In this document: piece after piece, positions 63,476 through 64,000 of the stretch
Layout of the letters: each line of letters begins with the position of its first letter
Position numbering within the stretch: the stretch's first letter is position 1
Source: Gari tellinella
Taxonomy: Eukaryota; Mollusca; Bivalvia; Cardiida; Psammobiidae
Assembly (NCBI GenBank): GCA_922989275.2
Contig: OV277866.1
Coordinates: 53,063,246 to 53,127,245 of the forward strand
Direction of reading: 5' to 3'
Length of the DNA stretch: 64,000 nucleotides
Program-made: the position numbers and the translations under genes
Notes under the pieces: generated by a model
Databases searched by the model: none
What the model saw: only the letters and a program-made list of their open reading frames with translations
What the model was told of the DNA's origin: nothing

Positions 63476-63784
63476 TTTTTTGGGTTGGGAAAGGCATTTT
63501 TATACTACACATGACGATAACCACAAGGAACCTTTAGTAAGTGTTCAGTGTTTAAATAATATAAATTATTCAATTTCTTATTACATTTAGTTATAACCAC
63601 ATTGTTCAAACTAAAGATGCTACGACAGACAAAACCACCGCGTCAATAGTCTAAATTTCCATAGCACGAAAGCTTGTAGAAAATGTCTACGAGCCTGTAT
63701 GAAGGAGAAGCAGAAGCGATATGAATTTCAATTGGATCTAATCCGAATCCCACATAACTTATATGGGGTAACCCTAAGTACCTA

Positions 63785-63970
63785 ACACATTGAACCCTAA
63801 CGACAAGTATAATCGTCATTTAGAAAGAGTATACTCCACTTGTCCCATGAAAACAGTGAACACCCAGATCAGAGTGCACCTTAAGCAGCACTTTGGTCAG
63901 GGCAACATTGTTTATCATTTTCCAATTGTTAACTAGACTTAATTGGAAATTTGAATTGCCAATTGTCATT
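63785..63970. repeat. B1 MITE, decayed
   Basis: ACATTGAACCCTAACGACAA at the left, with a foldback about 63851-63915 (AAAACAGTGAACACCCAGAT / TCAGGGCAACATTGTTTA). Its right end is indistinct. Confidence 0.55.
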
Positions 63971-64000
63971 TCAGTGATAAATGAATTAATGCAATTGTTT

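Overview
This is eukaryotic nuclear DNA from an animal with an intron-rich, repeat-saturated genome. The best match is a marine bivalve mollusc. That rests on two dispersed element families that open with palindromes (TTTTTAGCTCACCT... and TTTTTATGCCCC...) and close in ...CTTGTTT, on tRNA-derived SINEs of the molluscan type, and on a single-exon B-box protein of the kind expanded in bivalves. The species cannot be named from sequence alone.

Three host genes are visible, all on the + strand. (1) At 1216-21359 lie 13 exons of a CYP3-clan cytochrome P450, with only the N-terminal membrane-anchor exon missing upstream of the window. (2) At 34825-45429 is a complete six-exon centrin-3 gene (CETN3) of 167 residues, including a 17-nt first coding exon. 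(3) At 53984-55723 is an intact single-exon 579-residue RING-less TRIM-like protein with two B-boxes, a coiled coil and a propeller-like C-terminus. They show no sign of acting in one pathway; they are neighbours in a repeat-rich region.

Most of the rest is transposable-element debris. 0-22 kb: P450 introns packed with MITEs, a SINE, a retrotransposon 3' relic and two or three long elements. 22-34 kb: intergenic MITEs, a 1.2-kb TIR element, a 5'-truncated reverse-transcriptase pseudogene bracketed by two copies of a TTAA-flanked element, a perfect 124-bp palindrome, and tandem repeats just upstream of CETN3. 34-46 kb: CETN3, whose introns hold a 1.6-kb 30-bp satellite, a 272-bp tandem duplication and MITEs lying directly upstream of the splice acceptors. 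46-54 kb: more MITEs, a Ty3/gypsy pol relic and a SINE. 55.7-64 kb: repeats, including two TIR elements that carry a tRNA-like module, a CR1/L2-like reverse-transcriptase relic and a Tc1-like transposase relic.

The most unusual pattern is a roughly 65-bp foldback module bounded by GCAAACAG...CTGTTTGC, with GATCAGA/TCTGATC further in. It occurs more than 25 times and sits in the centre of MITEs whose termini and target sites differ (TA-flanked and TTAA-flanked). Its arms vary between copies in a paired, fold-preserving way. I find no described element that explains this and rank it as the main candidate for something new.
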